A DNA stretch of 64,000 nucleotides from contig JAZGTN010000017.1 of NCBI GenBank assembly GCA_037783415.1, positions 2,486,501-2,550,500 on the forward strand, read 5' to 3'. This document shows, piece by piece, positions 12,845 through 26,268 of the stretch; position 1 is the first letter of the stretch, and the number at the start of each line of letters is the position of its first letter. The notes beneath the pieces are model-generated. The model made no database searches, was not told the origin of the DNA, and was given only the letters and a program-made list of their open reading frames with translations. This DNA is from Leptasterias polaris (lineage: Eukaryota > Echinodermata > Asteroidea > Forcipulatida > Asteriidae). The translations under genes were made by a program, and so were the position numbers.

Positions 12845-15800
12845 CTGCTTTTATCAGTATATACTACAGAGGAGTTTATAACCAAAGAGTCTTAAAGTGG
12901 CTGCTTTTATCAGTGTATACTACAGAGGAGTTGATAACCAAAGAGTCTTAAAGTGGCTGCTTTTATCAGTGTATACTACAGAGGAGTTGGTAACCAAAGA
13001 GTCTTAAAGTGGCTGCTTTTATCAGTGTATACTACAGAGGAGTTGATAACCAAAGAGTCTTAAAGTGGCTGCTTTTATCAGCGTATACTACAGAGGAGTT
13101 GATAACCAAAGAGTCTTAAAGTGGTTGCTTTTATCAGTGTATACTACAGAGGAGTTGATAACCAAAGAGTCTTAAAGTGGTTGCTTTTATCAGTATATAC
13201 TACAGAGGAGTTGATAACCAAAGAGTCTTAAAGTGGCTGATTTTATCAGTATATACTACAGAGGAGTCGATAACCACAGAGTCTTAAAGTGGCTGCTTTT
13301 ATCAGTATATACTACAGAGGAGTCGATAACCACAGAGTCTTAAAGTGGTTGCTTTTATCAGTGTATACTACAGAGGAGTTGATAACCAAAGAGTCTTAAA
13401 GTGGCTGCTTGTATCAGTGTATACTACAGAGGAGTTGATAACCAAAGAGTCTTAAAGTGGCTGCTTTTATCAGTGTATACTACAGAGGAGTTGATAACCA
13501 AAGAGTCTTAAAGTGGCTGCTTTTATCAGTGTATACTACAGAGGAGTTGATAACCAAAGAGTCTTAAAGTGGCTGCTTTTATCAGTATATACTACAGAGG
13601 AGTTGATAACCAAAGAGTCTTAAAGTGGTTGCTTGTATCAGTGTATACTACAGAGGAGTTGGTAACCAAAGAGTCTTAAAGTGGCTGCTTTTATCAGTGT
13701 ATACTACAGAGGAGTTGATAACCAAAGAGTCTTAAAGTGGCTGCTTTTATCAGTGTATACTACAGAGGAGTTGATAACCAAAGAGTCTTAAAGTGGCTGC
13801 TTTTATCAGTGTATACTACAGAGGAGTTGATAACCAAAGAGTCTTAAAGTGGCTGCTTGTATCAGTGTATACTACAGAGGAGTTGATAACCAAAGAGTCT
13901 TAAAGTGGCTGCTTTTATCAGTGTATACTACAGAGGAGTTGATAACCAAAGAGTCTTAAAGTGGCTGCTTTTATCAGTGTATACTACAGAGGAGTTGATA
14001 ACCAAAGAGTCTTAAAGTGGCTGCTTTTATCAGTATATACTACAGAGGAGTTGATAACCAAAGAGTCTTAAAGTGGTTGCTTGTATCAGTGTATACTACA
14101 GAGGAGTTGGTAACCAAAGAGTCTTAAAGTGGCTGCTTTTATCAGTGTATACTACAGAGGAGTTGATAACCAAAGAGTCTTAAAGTGGCTGCTTTTATCA
14201 GTGTATACTACAGAGGAGTTGATAACCAAAGAGTCTTAAAGTGGCTGCTTTTATCAGTGTATACTACAGAGGAGTTGATAACCAAAGAGTCTTAAAGTGG
14301 CTGCTTTTATCAGTGTATACTACAGAGGAGTTGGTAACCAAAGAGTCTTAAAGTGGCTGCTTTTATCAGTGTATACTACAGAGGAGTTGATAACCAAAGA
14401 GTCTTAAAGTGGCTGCTTTTATCAGTATATACTACAAAGGAGTTGATAACCAAAGAGTCTTAAAGTGGTTGCTTTTATCAGTATATACTACAGAGGAGTT
14501 TATAACCAAAGAGTCTTAAAGTGGTTGCTTTTATCAGTGTATACTACAGAGGAGTTGATAACCAAAGAGTCTTAAAGTGGCTGCTTGTATCAGTGTATAC
14601 TACAGAGGAGTTGATAACCAAAGAGTCTTAAAGTGGCTGCTTTTATCAGTGTATACTACAGAGGAGTTGATAACCAAAGAGTCTTAAAGTGGTTGCTTGT
14701 ATCAGTGTATACTACAGAGGAGTTGGTAACCAAAGAGTCTTAAAGTGGCTGCTTTTATCAGTATATACTACAGAGGAGTTGATAACCAAAGAGTCTTAAA
14801 GTGGTTGCTTTTATCAGTATATACTACAGAGGAGTTTATAACCAAAGAGTCTTAAAGTGGCTGCTTTTATCAGTGTATACTACAGAGGAGTTGATAACCA
14901 AAGAGTCTTAAAGTGGTTGCTTTTATCAGTATATACTACAGAGGAGTTGATAACCAAAGAGTCTTAAAGTGGCTGCTTTTATCAGTATATACTACAGAGG
15001 AGTTGATAACCAAAGAGTCTTAAAGTGGCTGCTTTTATCAGTGTATACTACAGAGGAGTTGGTAACCAAAGAGTCTTAAAGTGGCTGCTTTTATCAGTGT
15101 ATACTACAGAGGAGTTGATAACCAAAGAGTCTTAAAGTGGCTGCTTTTATCAGCGTATACTACAGAGGAGTTGATAACCAAAGAGTCTTAAAGTGGTTGC
15201 TTTTATCAGTGTATACTACAGAGGAGTTGATAACCAAAGAGTCTTAAAGTGGTTGCTTTTATCAGTATATACTACAGAGGAGTTGATAACCAAAGAGTCT
15301 TAAAGTGGCTGATTTTATCAGTATATACTACAGAGGAGTCGATAACCACAGAGTCTTAAAGTGGCTGCTTTTATCAGTATATACTACAGAGGAGTCGATA
15401 ACCACAGAGTCTTAAAGTGGTTGCTTTTATCAGTGTATACTACAGAGGAGTTGATAACCAAAGAGTCTTAAAGTGGCTGCTTGTATCAGTGTATACTACA
15501 GAGGAGTTGATAACCAAAGAGTCTTAAAGTGGCTGCTTTTATCAGTGTATACTACAGAGGAGTTGATAACCAAAGAGTCTTTAAGTGGCTGCTTTTATCA
15601 GTGTATACTACAGAGGAGTTGATAACCAAAGAGTCTTAAAGTGGCTGCTTTTATCAGTATATACTACAGAGGAGTTGATAACCAAAGAGTCTTAAAGTGG
15701 TTGCTTGTATCAGTGTATACTACAGAGGAGTTGGTAACCAAAGAGTCTTAAAGTGGCTGCTTTTATCAGTGTATACTACAGAGGAGTTGATAACCAAAGA

Positions 15801-16520
15801 GTCTTAAAGTGGCTGCTTTTATCAGTGTATACTACAGAGGAGTTGATAACCAAAGAGTCTTAAAGTGGCTGCTTTTATCAGTGTATACTACAGAGGAGTT
15901 GATAACCAAAGAGTCTTAAAGTGGCTGCTTTTATCAGTGTATACTACAGAGGAGTTGATAACCAAAGAGTCTTAAAGTGGCTGCTTTTATCAGTGTATAC
16001 TACAGAGGAGTTGGTAACCAAAGAGTCTTAAAGTGGCTGCTTTTATCAGTGTATACTACAGAGGAGTTGATAACCAAAGAGTCTTAAAGTGGCTGCTTTT
16101 ATCAGTATATACTACAAAGGAGTTGATAACCAAAGAGTCTTAAAGTCGTTGCTTTTATCAGTATATACTACAGAGGAGTTTATAACCAAAGAGTCTTAAA
16201 GTGGCTGCTTTTATCAGTATATACTACAGAGGAGTCGATAACTACAGAGTCTTAAAGTGGCTGCTTTTATCAGCGTATACTACAGAGGAGTTGATAACCA
16301 AAGAGTCTTAAAGTGGTTGCTTTTATCAGTGTATACTACAGAGGAGTTGATAACCAAAGAGTCTTAAAGTGGCTGCTTTTATCAGTGTATACTACAGAGG
16401 AGTTGATAACCAAAGAGTCTTAAAGTGGCTGCTTTTATCAGTATATACTACAGAGGAGTTGATAACCAAAGAGTCTTAAAGTGGCTGCTTTTATCAGTGT
16501 ATACTACAGAGGAGTTGATA
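12845..16520. repeat. Higher-order repeat block, copy 2
   Basis: This is the second copy of the 70-unit block. After about 16520 one extra 56-bp unit is present relative to copy 1, and the similarity continues at an offset of 3976 bp. This indicates a recent duplication followed by a single-unit change. Confidence 0.85.
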
Positions 16521-19500
16521 ACCAAAGAGTCTTAAAGTGGCTGCTTTTATCAGTGTATACTACAGAGGAGTTGATAACCAAAGAGTCTTAAAGTGGCTGC
16601 TTTTATCAGTATATACTACAGAGGAGTTTATAACCAAAGAGTCTTAAAGTGGCTGCTTTTATCAGCGTATACTACAGAGGAGTTGATAACCAAAGAGTCT
16701 TAAAGTGGTTGCTTTTATCAGTGTATACTACAGAGGAGTTGATAACCAAAGAGTCTTAAAGTGGCTGCTTTTATCAGTGTATACTACAGAGGAGTTGATA
16801 ACCAAAGAGTCTTAAAGTGGCTGCTTTTATCAGTATATACTACAGAGGAGTTTATAACCAAAGAGTCTTAAAGTGGTTGCTTTTATCAGTGTATACTACA
16901 GAGGAGTTGATAACCAAAGAGTCTTAAAGTGGTTGCTTTTATCAGTGTATACTACAGAGGAGTTGATAACCAAAGAGTCTTAAAGTGGCTGCTTTTATCA
17001 GTGTATACTACAGAGGAGTTGATAACCAAGGAGTCTTAAAGTGGCTGCTTTTATCAGTGTATACTACAGAGGAGTTGATAACCAAAGAGTCTTAAAGTGG
17101 CTGCTTTTATCAGCGTATACTACAGAGGAGTATAACCAAAGAGTCTTAAAGTGGCTGCTTTTATCAGTATATACTACAGAGGAGTCGATAACCACAGAGT
17201 CTTAAAGTGGTTGCTTTTATCAGTGTATACTACAGAGGAGTTGATAACCAAAGAGTCTTAAAGTGGCTGCTTTTATCAGTATATACTACAGAGGAGTTGA
17301 TAACCAAAGAGTCTTAAAGTGGCTGCTTTTATCAGTATATACTACAGAGGAGCTGATAACCAAAGAGTCTTAAAGTGGCTGCTTTTATCAGTATATACTA
17401 CAGAGGAGTCGATAACCACAGAGTCTTAAAGTGGCTGCTTTTATCAGCGTATACTACAGAGGAGTTGATAACCAAAGAGTCTTAAAGTGGTTGCTTTTAT
17501 CAGTGTATACTACAGAGGAGTTGATAACCAAAGAGTCTTAAAGTGGCTGCTTTTATCAGTGTATACTACAGAGGAGTTGATAACCAAAGAGTCTTAAAGT
17601 GGCTGCTTTTATCAGTGTATACTACAGAGGAGTTGATAACCAAAGAGTCTTAAAGTGGCTGCTTTTATCAGTATATACTACAGAGGAGTTGATAACCAAA
17701 GAGTCTTAAAGTGGCTGCTTTTATCAGCGTATACTACAGAAGAGTCGATAACCACAGAGTCTTAAAGTGGCTGCTTTTATCAGTGTATACTACAGAGGAG
17801 TTGATAACCAAAGAGTTTTAAAGTGGCTGCTTTTATCAGTGTATACTACAGAGGAGTTGATAACCAAAGAGTCTTAAAGTGGCTGCTTTTATCAGCGTAT
17901 ACTACAGAGGAGTATAACCAAAGAGTCTTAAAGTGGCTGCTTTTATCAGTATATACTACAGAGGAGTCGATAACCACAGAGTCTTAAAGTGGTTGCTTTT
18001 ATCAGTGTATACTACAGAGGAGTTGATAACCAAAGAGTCTTAAAGTGGCTGCTTTTATCAGTATATACTACAGAGGAGTTGATAACCAAAGAGTCTTAAA
18101 GTGGCTGCTTTTATTAGTATATACTACAGAGGAGCTGATAACCAAAGAGTCTTAAAGTGGCTGCTTTTATCAGTATATACTACAGAGGAGTCGATAACCA
18201 CAGAGTCTTAAAGTGGCTGCTTTTATCAGTGTATACTACAGAGGAGTTGATAACCAAAGAGTCTTAAAGTGGTTGCTTTTATCAGTGTATACTACAGAGG
18301 AGTTGATAACCAAAGAGTCTTAAAGTGGCTGCTTTTATCAGTGTATACTACAGAGGAGTTGATAACCAAAGAGTCTTAAAGTGGCTGCTTTTATCAGCGT
18401 ATACTACAGAGGAGTTGATAACCAAAGAGTCTTAAAGTGGTTGCTTTTATCAGTGTATACTACAGAGGAGTTGATAACCAAAGAGTCTTAAAGTGGTTGC
18501 TTTTATCAGTGTATACTACAGAGGAGTTGATAACCAAAGAGTCTTAAAGTGGTTGCTTTTATCAGTGTATACTACAGAGGAGTTGATAACCAAAGAGTCT
18601 TAAAGTGGCTGCTTTTATCAGTGTATACTACAGAGGAGTTGATAACCAAAGAGTCTTAAAGTGGCTGCTTTTATCAGTGTATACTACAGAGGAGTTGATA
18701 ACCAAAGAGTCTTAAAGTGGCTGCTTTTATCAGTATATACTACAGAGGAGTCGATAACCATAGAGTCTTAAAGTGGTTGCTTTTATCAGTGTATACTACA
18801 GAGGAGTTGATAACCAAAGAGTCTTAAAGTGGCTGCTTTTATCAGTATATACTACAGAGGAGTTGATAACCAAAGAGTCTTAAAGTGGTTGCTTTTATCA
18901 GTGTATACTACAGAGGAGTTGATAACCAAAGAGTCTTAAAGTGGCTGCTTTTATCAGTATATACTACAGAGGAGTTGATAACCAAAGAGTCTTAAAGTGG
19001 CTGCTTTTATCAGTATATACTACAGAGGAGTTGATAACCAAAGAGTCTTAAAGTGGCTGCTTTTATCAGTATATACTACAGAGGAGTCGATAACCACAGA
19101 GTCTTAAAGTGGCTGCTTTTATCAGCGTATACTACAGAGGAGTTGATAACCAAAGAGTCTTAAAGTGGTTGCTTTTATCAGTGTATACTACAGAGGAGTT
19201 GATAACCAAAGAGTCTTAAAGTGGTTGCTTTTATCAGTGTATACTACAGAGGAGTTGATAACCAAAGAGTCTTAAAGTGGCTGCTTTTATCAGTGTATAC
19301 TACAGAGGAGTTGATAACCAAAGAGTCTTAAAGTGGCTGCTTTTATCAGTGTATACTACAGAGGAGTTGATAACCAAAGAGTCTTAAAGTGGCTGCTTTT
19401 ATCAGCGTATACTACAGAAGAGTCGATAACCACAGAGTCTTAAAGTGGCTGCTTTTATCAGTGTATACTACAGAGGAGTTGATAACCAAAGAGTTTTAAA

Positions 19501-22500
19501 GTGGCTGCTTTTATCAGTGTATACTACAGAGGAGTCGATAATCACAGAGTCTTAAAGTGGTTGCTTTTATCAGTGTATACTACAGAGGAGTTGATAACCA
19601 AAGAGTCTTAAAGTGGCTGCTTTTATCAGTATATACTACAGAGGAGTTGATAACCAAAGAGTCTTAAAGTGGCTGCTTTTATCAGTATATACTACAGAGG
19701 AGCTGATAACCAAAGAGTCTTAAAGTGGCTGCTTTTATCAGTATATACTACAGAGGAGTCGATAACCACAGAGTCTTAAAGTGGCTGCTTTTATCAGTGT
19801 ATACTACAGAGGAGTTGATAACCAAAGAGTCTTAAAGTGGTTGCTTTTATCAGTGTATACTACAGAGGAGTTGATAACCAAAGAGTCTTAAAGTGGCTGC
19901 TTTTATCAGTGTATACTACAGAGGAGTTGATAACCAAAGAGTCTTAAAGTGGCTGCTTTTATCAGCGTATACTACAGAGGAGTTGATAACCAAAGAGTCT
20001 TAAAGTGGTTGCTTTTATCAGTGTATACTACAGAGGAGTTGATAACCAAAGAGTCTTAAAGTGGTTGCTTTTATCAGTGTATACTACAGAGGAGTTGATA
20101 ACCAAAGAGTCTTAAAGTGGTTGCTTTTATCAGTGTATACTACAGAGGAGTTGATAACCAAAGAGTCTTAAAGTGGCTGCTTTTATCAGTGTATACTACA
20201 GAGGAGTTGATAACCAAAGAGTCTTAAAGTGGCTGCTTTTATCAGTGTATACTACAGAGGAGTTGATAACCAAAGAGTCTTAAAGTGGCTGCTTTTATCA
20301 GCGTATACTACAGAGGAGTATAACCAAAGAGTCTTAAAGTGGCTGCTTTTATCAGTATATACTACAGAGGAGTCGATAACCACAGAGTCTTAAAGTGGTT
20401 GCTTTTATCAGTGTATACTACAGAGGAGTTGATAACCAAAGAGTCTTAAAGTGGCTGCTTTTATCAGTATATACTACAGAGGAGTTGATAACCAAAGAGT
20501 CTTAAAGTGGTTGCTTTTATCAGTGTATACTACAGAGGAGTTGATAACCAAAGAGTCTTAAAGTGGCTGCTTTTATCAGTATATACTACAGAGGAGTTGA
20601 TAACCAAAGAGTCTTAAAGTGGCTGCTTTTATCAGTATATACTACAGAGGAGTTGATAACCAAAGAGTCTTAAAGTGGCTGCTTTTATCAGTATATACTA
20701 CAGAGGAGTCGATAACCACAGAGTCTTAAAGTGGCTGCTTTTATCAGCGTATACTACAGAGGAGTTGATAACCAAAGAGTCTTAAAGTGGTTGCTTTTAT
20801 CAGTGTATACTACAGAGGAGTTGATAACCAAAGAGTCTTAAAGTGGCTGCTTTTATCAGTGTATACTACAGAGGAGTTGATAACCAAAGAGTCTTAAAGT
20901 GGCTGCTTTTATCAGTGTATACTACAGAGGAGTTGATAACCAAAGAGTCTTAAAGTGGCTGCTTTTATCAGTATATACTACAGAGGAGTTTATAACCAAA
21001 GAGTCTTAAAGTGGCTGCTTTTATCAGCGTATACTACAGAGGAGTTGATAACCAAAGAGTCTTAAAGTGGTTGCTTTTATCAGTGTATACTACAGAGGAG
21101 TTGATAACCAAAGAGTCTTAAAGTGGCTGCTTTTATCAGTGTATACTACAGAGGAGTTGATAACCAAAGAGTCTTAAAGTGGCTGCTTTTATCAGTGTAT
21201 ACTACAGAGGAGTTGATAACCAAAGAGTCTTAAAGTGGCTGCTTTTATCAGTATATACTACAGAGGAGTTGATAACCAAAGAGTCTTAAAGTGGCTGCTT
21301 TTATCAGCGTATACTACAGAAGAGTCGATAACCACAGAGTCTTAAAGTGGCTGCTTTTATCAGCGTATACTACAGAGGAGTTGATAACCAAAGAGTCTTA
21401 AAGTGGTTGCTTTTATCAGTGTATACTACAGAGGAGTTGATAACCAAAGAGTCTTAAAGTGGCTGCTTTTATCAGCGTATACTACAGAAGAGTCGATAAC
21501 AACAGAGTCTTAAAGTGGCTGCTTTTATCAGTGTATACTACAGAGGAGTTGATAACCAAAGAGTTTTAAAGTGGCTGTTTTATCAGTATATACTACAGAG
21601 GAGTTTATAACCAAAGAGTCTTAAAGTGGCTGCTTTTATCAGCGTATACTACAGAGGAGTTGATAACCAAAGAGTCTTAAAGTGGTTGCTTTTATCAGTG
21701 TATACTACAGAGGAGTTGATAACCAAAGAGTCTTAAAGTGGTTGCTTTTATCAGTGTATACTACAGAGGAGTTGATAACCAAAGAGTCTTAAAGTGGCTG
21801 CTTTTATCAGTGTATACTACAGAGGAGTTGATAACCAAAGAGTCTTAAAGTGGCTGCTTTTATCAGTATATACTACAGAGGAGTTGATAACCAAAGAGTC
21901 TTAAAGTGGTTGCTTGTATCAGTGTATACTACAGAGGAGTTGATAACCAAAGAGTCTTAAAGTGGCTGCTTTTATCAGTATATACTACAGAGGAGTTTAT
22001 AACCAAAGAGTCTTAAAGTGGCTGCTTTTATCAGTGTATACTACAGAGGAGTTGATAACCAAAGAGTCTTAAAGTGGCTGCTTTTATCAGTGTATACTAC
22101 AGAGGAGTTGATAACCAAAGAGTCTTAAAGTGGCTGCTTTTATCAGTGTATACTACAGAGGAGTTGATAACCAAAGAGTCTTAAAGTGGCTGCTTTTATC
22201 AGTGTATACTACAGAGGAGTTGATAACCAAAGAGTCTTAAAGTGGCTGCTTTTATCAGTATATACTACAGAGGAGTTTAATACCACAGAGTCTTAAAGTG
22301 GCTGCTTTTATCAGCGTATACTACAGAGGAGTTGATAACCAAAGAGTCTTAAAGTGGTTGCTTTTATCAGTGTATACTACAGAGGAGTTGATAACCAAAG
22401 AGTCTTAAAGTGGCTGCTTTTATCAGTGTATACTACAGAGGAGTTGATAACCAAAGAGTCTTAAAGTGGTTGCTTTTATCAGTGTATACTACAGAGGAGT

Positions 22501-23469
22501 TGATAACCAAAGAGTCTTAAAGTGGCTGCTTTTATCAGCGTATACTACAGAGGAGTTGATAACCAAAGAGTCTTAAAGTGGCTGCTTTTATCAGTATATA
22601 CTACAGAGGAGTTTATAACCAAAGAGTCTTAAAGTGGCTGCTTTTATCAGCGTATACTACAGAGGAGTTGATAACCAAAGAGTCTTAAAGTGGCTGCTTT
22701 TATCAGTATATACTACAGAGGAGTTTATAACCAAAGAGTCTTAAAGTGGCTGCTTTTATCAGTGTATACTACAGAGGAGTTGATAACCAAAGAGTCTTAA
22801 AGTGGTTGCTTTTATCAGTGTATACTACAGAGGAGTTGATAACCAAAGAGTCTTAAAGTGGTTGCTTTTATCAGTGTATACTACAGAGGAGTTGATAACC
22901 AAAGAGTCTTAAAGTGGTTGCTTTTATCAGTATATACTACAGAGGAGTTGATAACCAAAGAGTCTTAAAGTGGCTGCTTTTATCAGCGTATACTACAGAA
23001 GAGTCGATAACCACAGAGTCTTAAAGTGTCTGCTTTTATCAGTGTATACTACAGAGGAGTTGATAACCAAAGAGTTTTAAAGTGGCTGCTTTTATCAGTA
23101 TATACTACAGAGGAGTTGATAACCAAAGAGTCTTAAAGTGGCTGCTTTTATCAGTGTATACTACAGAGGAGTTGATAACCAAAGAGTCTTAAAGTGGTTG
23201 CTTTTATCAGTATATACTACAGAGGAGTTGATAACCAAAGAGTCTTAAAGTGGCTGCTTTTATCAGCGTATACTACAGAAGAGTCGATAACCACAGAGTC
23301 TTAAAGTGGCTGCTTTTATCAGTGTATACTACAGAGGAGTTGATAACCAAAGAGTTTTAAAGTGGTTGCTTTTATCAGTATATACTACAGAGGAGTTGAT
23401 AACCAAAGAGTCTTAAAGTGGCTGCTTTTATCAGCGTATACTACAGAAGAGTCGATAACCACAGAGTCT

Positions 23470-24150
23470 TAAAGTGGCTGCTTTTATCAGTGTATACTAC
23501 AGAGGAGTTGATAACCAAAGAGTTTTAAAGTGGCTGCTTTTATCAGTGTATACTACAGAGAGGAGTTGATAACCAAAGAGTCTTAAAGTGGCTGCTTTTA
23601 TCAGTGTTTACTACAGAGGAGTTGATAACCAAAGAGTCTTAAAGTGGCTGCTTTTATCAGCGTATACTACAGAGGAGTTGATAACCAAAGAGTCTTAAAG
23701 TGGCTACTTGTATCAGTGTATACTACAGAGGAGTTGATAACCAAAGAGTCTTAAAGTGGTTGCTTTTATCAGTGTATACTACAGAGGAGTTGATAACCAA
23801 AGAGTCTTAAAGTGGCTGCTTTTATCAGTGTATACTACAGAGGAGTTGATAACCAAAGAGTTTTAAAGTGGCTGCTTTTATCAGTGTATACTACAGAGAG
23901 GAGTTGATAACCAAAGAGTCTTAAAGTGGCTGCTTTTATCAGTGTTTACTACAGAGGAGTTGATAACCAAAGAGTCATAAAGTGGCTGCTTTTATCAGCG
24001 TATACTACAGAGGAGTTGATAACCAAAGAGTCTTAAAGTGGCTACTTGTATCAGTGTATACTACAGAGGAGTTGATAACCAAAGAGTCTTAAAGTGGCTG
24101 CTTTTATCAGTGTGTACTACAGAGGAGTTTATAACCAAAGAGTCTTAAAG
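23470..24150. repeat. Local duplication of about 338 bp within the satellite
   Basis: A six-unit segment occurs twice in tandem near the right end. Each copy carries the same rare variants in the same order: AGTTTTAAAG, ACAGAGAGGAG, AGTGTTTACTAC and GGCTACTTGTATC (at 23704 and 24042, 338 bp apart, which is six units plus the 2-bp insertion). Confidence 0.8.
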
Positions 24151-25315
24151 TGGCTGCTTTTATCAGTGTATACTACAGAGGAGTTTATAACCAAATAGTC
24201 TTAAAGTGGCTACTTGTATCAGTGTATACTACAGAAGAGTCGATAACCACAGAGTCTTAAAGTGGTTGCTTTTATCAATGTATACTACAGAGGAGTTGAT
24301 AACCAAAGAGTCTTAAAGTGGTTGCTTTTATCAGTGTATACTACAGAGGAGTTGATAACCAAAGAGTCTTAAAGTGGTTGCTTTTATCAGTGTATACTAC
24401 AGAGGAGTATAACCAAAGAGTCTTAAAGTGGCTGCTTTTATCAGTATATACTACAGAGAAGTTTATAACCAAAGAGTCTTAAAGTGGCTGCTTTTATCAG
24501 TATATACTACAGAGGAGTTGATAACCAAAGAGTCTTAAAGTGGCTGCTTTTATCAGTGTATACTACAGAGGAGTTGATAACCAAAGAGTCTTAAAGTAGC
24601 TGCTTTTATCAGTGTATACTACAGAGGAGTTGATAACCAAAGAGTCTTAAAGTGGCTGCTTTTATCAGCGTATACTACAGAGGAGTTGATAACCAAAGAG
24701 TCTTAAAGTGGTTGCTTTTATCAGTGTATACTACAGAGGAGTTGATAACCAAAGAGTCTTAAAGTGGCTGCTTTTATCAGTATATACTACAGAGGAGTTG
24801 ATAACCAAAGAGTCTTAAAGTGGTTGCTTTTATCAGTGTATACTACAGAGAAGTTGATAACCACAGAGTCTTAAAGTGGTTGCTTTTATCAGTGTATACT
24901 ACAGAGGAGTATAACCAAAGAGTCTTAAAGTGGTTGCTTTTATCAGTGTATACTACGGAGGAGTTGATAACCAAAGAGTCTTAAGGTGGCTGCTTTTATC
25001 AGTGTATACTACAGAGGAGTTGATAACCAAAGAGTCTTAAAGTGGCTGCTTTTATCAGTGTATACTACAGAGGAGTTGATAACCAAAGAGTCTTAAAGTG
25101 GCTGCTTTTATCAGTGTATACTGCAGAGGAGTTGATAACCAAAGAGTCTTAAAGTGGCTGCTTTTATCAGTATATACTACAGAGGAGTTTATAACCAAAG
25201 AGTCTTAAAGTGGCTGCTTTTATCAGTATATACTACAGAGGAGTTTATAACCAAAGAGTCTTAAAGTGGCTGCTTTTATCAGCGTATACTACAGAGGAGT
25301 TGATAACCAAAGAGT

Positions 25316-25484
25316 GTAAACTAACGTACAATCAAAGAAAATTTACACTTTACTTTCCTTGAAATTTCAAAAGCTATCAACAATGTTTTCAGCGATTCAA
25401 TGATATAGCTCACGCATTAAAACAGCACTGAGCCCAGCGAAAATCCGAACACCTAGTGTTTGTGGTAACAAACTCTAAATTTCT
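25316..25484. other. Short unassigned spacer right of the satellite
   Basis: The array stops inside a unit at CCAAAGAGT and continues into unrelated AT-rich DNA (GTAAACTAACG). GTTTAC at the left array edge (2775-2780) and GTAAAC here (25316-25321) are reverse complements, but six bases is too short to call element ends. Confidence 0.5.
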
Positions 25485-25896
25485 AGTTTATTATTATTAT
25501 TTTTTTTAATGCAAGTTCGCCCCAAACAAGGCTAAAAGCCACTCTTGGTAAGGGGCTACAAGAAGAAAATGATAAAACATGAAAAGAACTCAGGAAAGCT
25601 GGAGGTAGGAATTGATATTCCTCTTGAAACAGTCTAGATTGTAGGATGGAGGGAAACATGCACCAGGCAAGGAGTTCCAAAGAGATGCAGTACGTGGAAT
25701 AAAGCTGTTGGAATGGCTCTTTGTTCTACATCTTAACAAATTAACAGTGTATGGGTGAGAAGAAACAGAAAGTCTGGTTTCACGCTCAAACACTCTGACA
25801 GGAGGAACTAGATCAGACACACTGGTGGCACATTTACCATGAACATATCTGTAGAAAAGACACAGGCTGGCTACAGACCTACGGTGGGAAAGAGGT

Positions 25897-26268
25897 TTAA
25901 CGTTGATCCCAACACTTCACCAACAAGATTAACAATACGCTTCTGCACATAAATAAAGATAAATAACAGGCAGAAGCTCCGGCCCAGATGTGACAACAGT
26001 ACTCCAATAGGGGTCGTATAGTTGTCTTATACAGGTAGAGAGTAGCATCAGGAGGTAAGAACTTCCGAGCTCGGTAAAGACAACCAACTCGCATGGAAGC
26101 ACTCTTTGCAATGCCTGAGATATACCTCTCCCAACTGGCGTTGGTGGAGATGTCAAGTCCAAGAAGGCGAAAATCTGCTACCTCAGGCAAAGTCAAAGGA
26201 CCCATGAATAGATGGAAATGTATCATTTCGTGAGCGAGACAGAGACAGAAGTTTAGTTTTCTTTGCAT
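25897..26268 (-). pseudogene. Reverse-transcriptase C-terminal fragment
   Basis: This piece continues the same RT in a shifted frame. FRLLGLDISTNASWERYI and YLYKTTIRPLLEYCCHIW match the conserved region after the palm in CR1/Jockey-type polymerases. The reading is disrupted again before the terminal piece at 25590-25820, which has the RTASLWNSLP type of ending seen in these families. Confidence 0.8.

Larger units (their letters stand above)
2775..25315. repeat. 22.5-kb tandem satellite array, 56-bp unit, about 400 copies
   Basis: The unit begins TACTACAGAGGAGTTGATAA, continues CCAAAGAGTCTTAAAGTGGC and ends TGCTTTTATCAGTGTA (56 bp). The span divided by 56 gives about 402 copies. Copies differ at a few recurrent positions: GTG/GTA/GCG before TATAC, CTGC/TTGC, CTTTT/CTTGT, and TTGATAACCAAAG versus TCGATAACCACAG or TTTATAACC. 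Indels are rare (9 bases near 2997, loss of TG near 7445 and 17131, gain of AG near 23560). Each unit holds stops, and 56 is not a multiple of 3, so it encodes no protein. There are no unique spacers and no interrupting element. Confidence 0.98.

Noticed and set aside
2775..25315. CRISPR-like array
   Set aside because: Repeats are directly adjacent with no unique spacers, the context is animal DNA, and there are no cas-like genes.
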